Assembly (NCBI GenBank): GCA_023427125.1
Contig: JAEZBP010000777.1
Location: 1 to 7,190 of the forward strand
Source of the DNA: Pseudomonadota bacterium
GTDB taxonomy: Bacteria > Myxococcota_A > Polyangia > Polyangiales > Sandaracinaceae
DNA: 7,190 nt
Reading direction: 5' to 3'
The notes beneath the pieces are model-generated. The model saw nothing but the letters and a program-made list of their open reading frames with translations, was not told where the DNA came from and ran no database searches. The position numbers were made by a program, and so were the translations under genes. Of this stretch, positions 6,470-7,190 are shown one piece after another (within the stretch, counting starts at the first letter, position 1; each line of letters starts with the position of its first letter).

Positions 6470-6892
6470 TCAGGGGACGACGGCGCGCAGGCGCGCGGCG
6501 AGGTCGTCGATCGCGGCGCGCCAGTCGGCGGCGGAGCCCCACAGCTCCGCTAGCTCCGAGCTCGGCCCGTCGCTCACCCGGCCGAGCGCCTCGAGCGCGT
6601 CCGCGGCGTGCTTCTCGACCAGCTCGCGCGCGACCTCGGCAGACTGCGCGCCGATCCACTCCTCGAGCTGCGCAGGTAGCTTCTGCGCGCGGCGGCCTCC
6701 GAGCGCGGCGATCACCTCGGCGGCGGCGACAGTGGGCATGCCGACGTCGGCGTCGAGATACTCGCCCTCCTCCGCATCGAGCACGTCGGCGAGCGCGTCG
6801 ATCAGCGCTCCGTCGTCGTCGCTGTCGGTGAGGCCGTTCAGCCAGTCGAGCGCGCTGTCGTTGTCGAACGATCCCGGTCCCCAAGCTCCCAT
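6470..6892 (-). CDS. DUF4259 domain protein, small acidic cytoplasmic protein of unknown function
   Basis: The 140-residue product starts MGAWGPGSFDNDSALDWLNG, the signature opening of the DUF4259 family. It continues with an acidic stretch (TDSDDDGALIDALADVLDAE, 22-41), then alternating helices (VAAAEVIAALGG; LPAQLEEWI) to a C-terminal ELWGSAADWRAAIDDLAARL (115-134). The full family length is present. No signal peptide or membrane segment is visible. The family is widespread in bacteria, often as a lone gene, with no established biochemical role; the acidity suggests a protein-binding or protective role, which is a guess. The ATG has a strong AGGAGG site five bases upstream. It is followed by a hairpin and about 360 bp without genes before the effector operon on the same strand, so it is probably a separate transcription unit. 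Confidence 0.9.
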   Translation of the reverse strand: MGAWGPGSFDNDSALDWLNGLTDSDDDGALIDALADVLDAEEGEYLDADVGMPTVAAAEVIAALGGRRAQKLPAQLEEWIGAQSAEVARELVEKHAADALEALGRVSDGPSSELAELWGSAADWRAAIDDLAARLRAVVP

Positions 6893-6950
6893 GTCGCCTC
6901 CTCGCGGTCGGCGACTCTCGCACGCGGCGCCCCCCGTGTGCAGCCCGCAA

Positions 6951-7005
6951 CCGCTCGGCGCTCAAGTGCTGTCGCAAGTCACGGCGCTCGGGGAGCGCCG
7001 AGCGG
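6951..7005 (-). promoter_or_regulatory. Competing inverted repeats upstream of the DUF4259 gene (attenuator-like or upstream terminator)
   Basis: A perfect 13-bp inverted repeat, CCGCTCGGCGCTC at 6951-6963 and its complement at 6993-7005, encloses 29 bases. A second copy of CGGCGCTC at 6983-6990 can pair with the same 6993-7000 arm around a three-base loop. The two hairpins are mutually exclusive. The block sits about 60 bp upstream of the DUF4259 start, so it could be a leader switch for that gene or the 3' hairpin of a gene to the right. Confidence 0.35.
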
Positions 7006-7071
7006 AGCGGTCCGGCTGACTGGACACCGGGGACGGAAAGCGCCCGCTGGTTGGTGCCGCGTAGCTCGGCC

Positions 7072-7092
7072 CGCGCGCTCGCGAAGCGCGCG
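7072..7092. other. GC-rich hairpin in non-coding DNA
   Basis: CGCGCGCT (7072-7079) and AGCGCGCG (7085-7092) form an eight-pair stem around a five-base loop. With the hairpins at 6951-7005 it makes the roughly 300 bases between the DUF4259 gene and the right edge structurally rich. No start-codon-bearing gene is convincing there. No T-tract adjoins it on either strand. Confidence 0.35.
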
Positions 7093-7174
7093 CCCAGCCA
7101 ACTCAAAGACCGTCGCAAAATCTCCCGTCGCCCCGCGGCCGATCCGGGCCCGTCCGCGGCGTTGGCGCTCCTCG

Positions 7175-7190
7175 ACGTACTTTCGTACGT
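7175..7190. repeat. Inverted repeat at the right window edge
   Basis: ACGTAC, a TTTC loop and GTACGT form a six-pair hairpin ending exactly at the last base, so it may extend further. It is AT-richer than its surroundings. It could be a protein-binding site, part of a dispersed repeat, or simply coding sequence of a gene that lies to the right. Confidence 0.25.

Noticed and set aside
6441..7118. 225-codon minus-strand frame across the DUF4259 gene
   Set aside because: Arg-rich out-of-frame translation. The DUF4259 frame has the family signature and a strong ribosome binding site.

Overview
The window is GC-rich (roughly 70 % by eye, with G/C-heavy third codon positions). Its gene content, a myxobacterial-style type VI secretion (T6SS) effector island, suggests a predatory deltaproteobacterium or member of Myxococcota. 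The taxon is an inference; there is no rRNA or other marker gene. Every gene I can support lies on the minus strand, so the biological order runs from high to low coordinates.

Region 1 (about 7190-6893): non-coding or undecided DNA with GC-rich inverted repeats, including a pair of competing hairpins upstream of the next gene. Region 2 (6892-6470): a small acidic DUF4259 protein with a strong ribosome binding site, followed directly by a terminator-like hairpin. Region 3 (about 6463-6130): an intergenic stretch with three imperfect tandem repeats of about 42 bp, a perfect 14-bp palindrome and a plausible sigma70-like promoter facing the T6SS genes.

Region 4 (6112-123) is the core, a tightly packed T6SS cargo operon. 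It encodes a DUF6931 protein, then a 915-residue PAAR protein fused to a peptidylarginine deiminase (PAD), then a HEAT-repeat lipoprotein, then VgrG. The first three genes are joined by two ATGA stop/start overlaps. The PAD part matches animal protein-arginine deiminases very clearly: both its immunoglobulin-like middle domain and its catalytic domain are present, with the Asp, His-x-Asp and Cys active-site residues intact. The animal N-terminal domain is absent and a PAAR spike-tip domain sits in its place. This suggests a secreted toxin that converts arginine to citrulline in target-cell proteins, loaded on the VgrG tip. The DUF6931 protein is a possible loading factor and the coupled lipoprotein a possible immunity protein.

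Region 5 (126-1): vgrG stops abruptly inside its gp5-like domain. The stop lies within a sequence that resembles an IS66-family terminal inverted repeat, and a new reading frame begins 55 bp further on. The locus-borne VgrG therefore appears to be broken by an insertion sequence whose far end lies outside the window.
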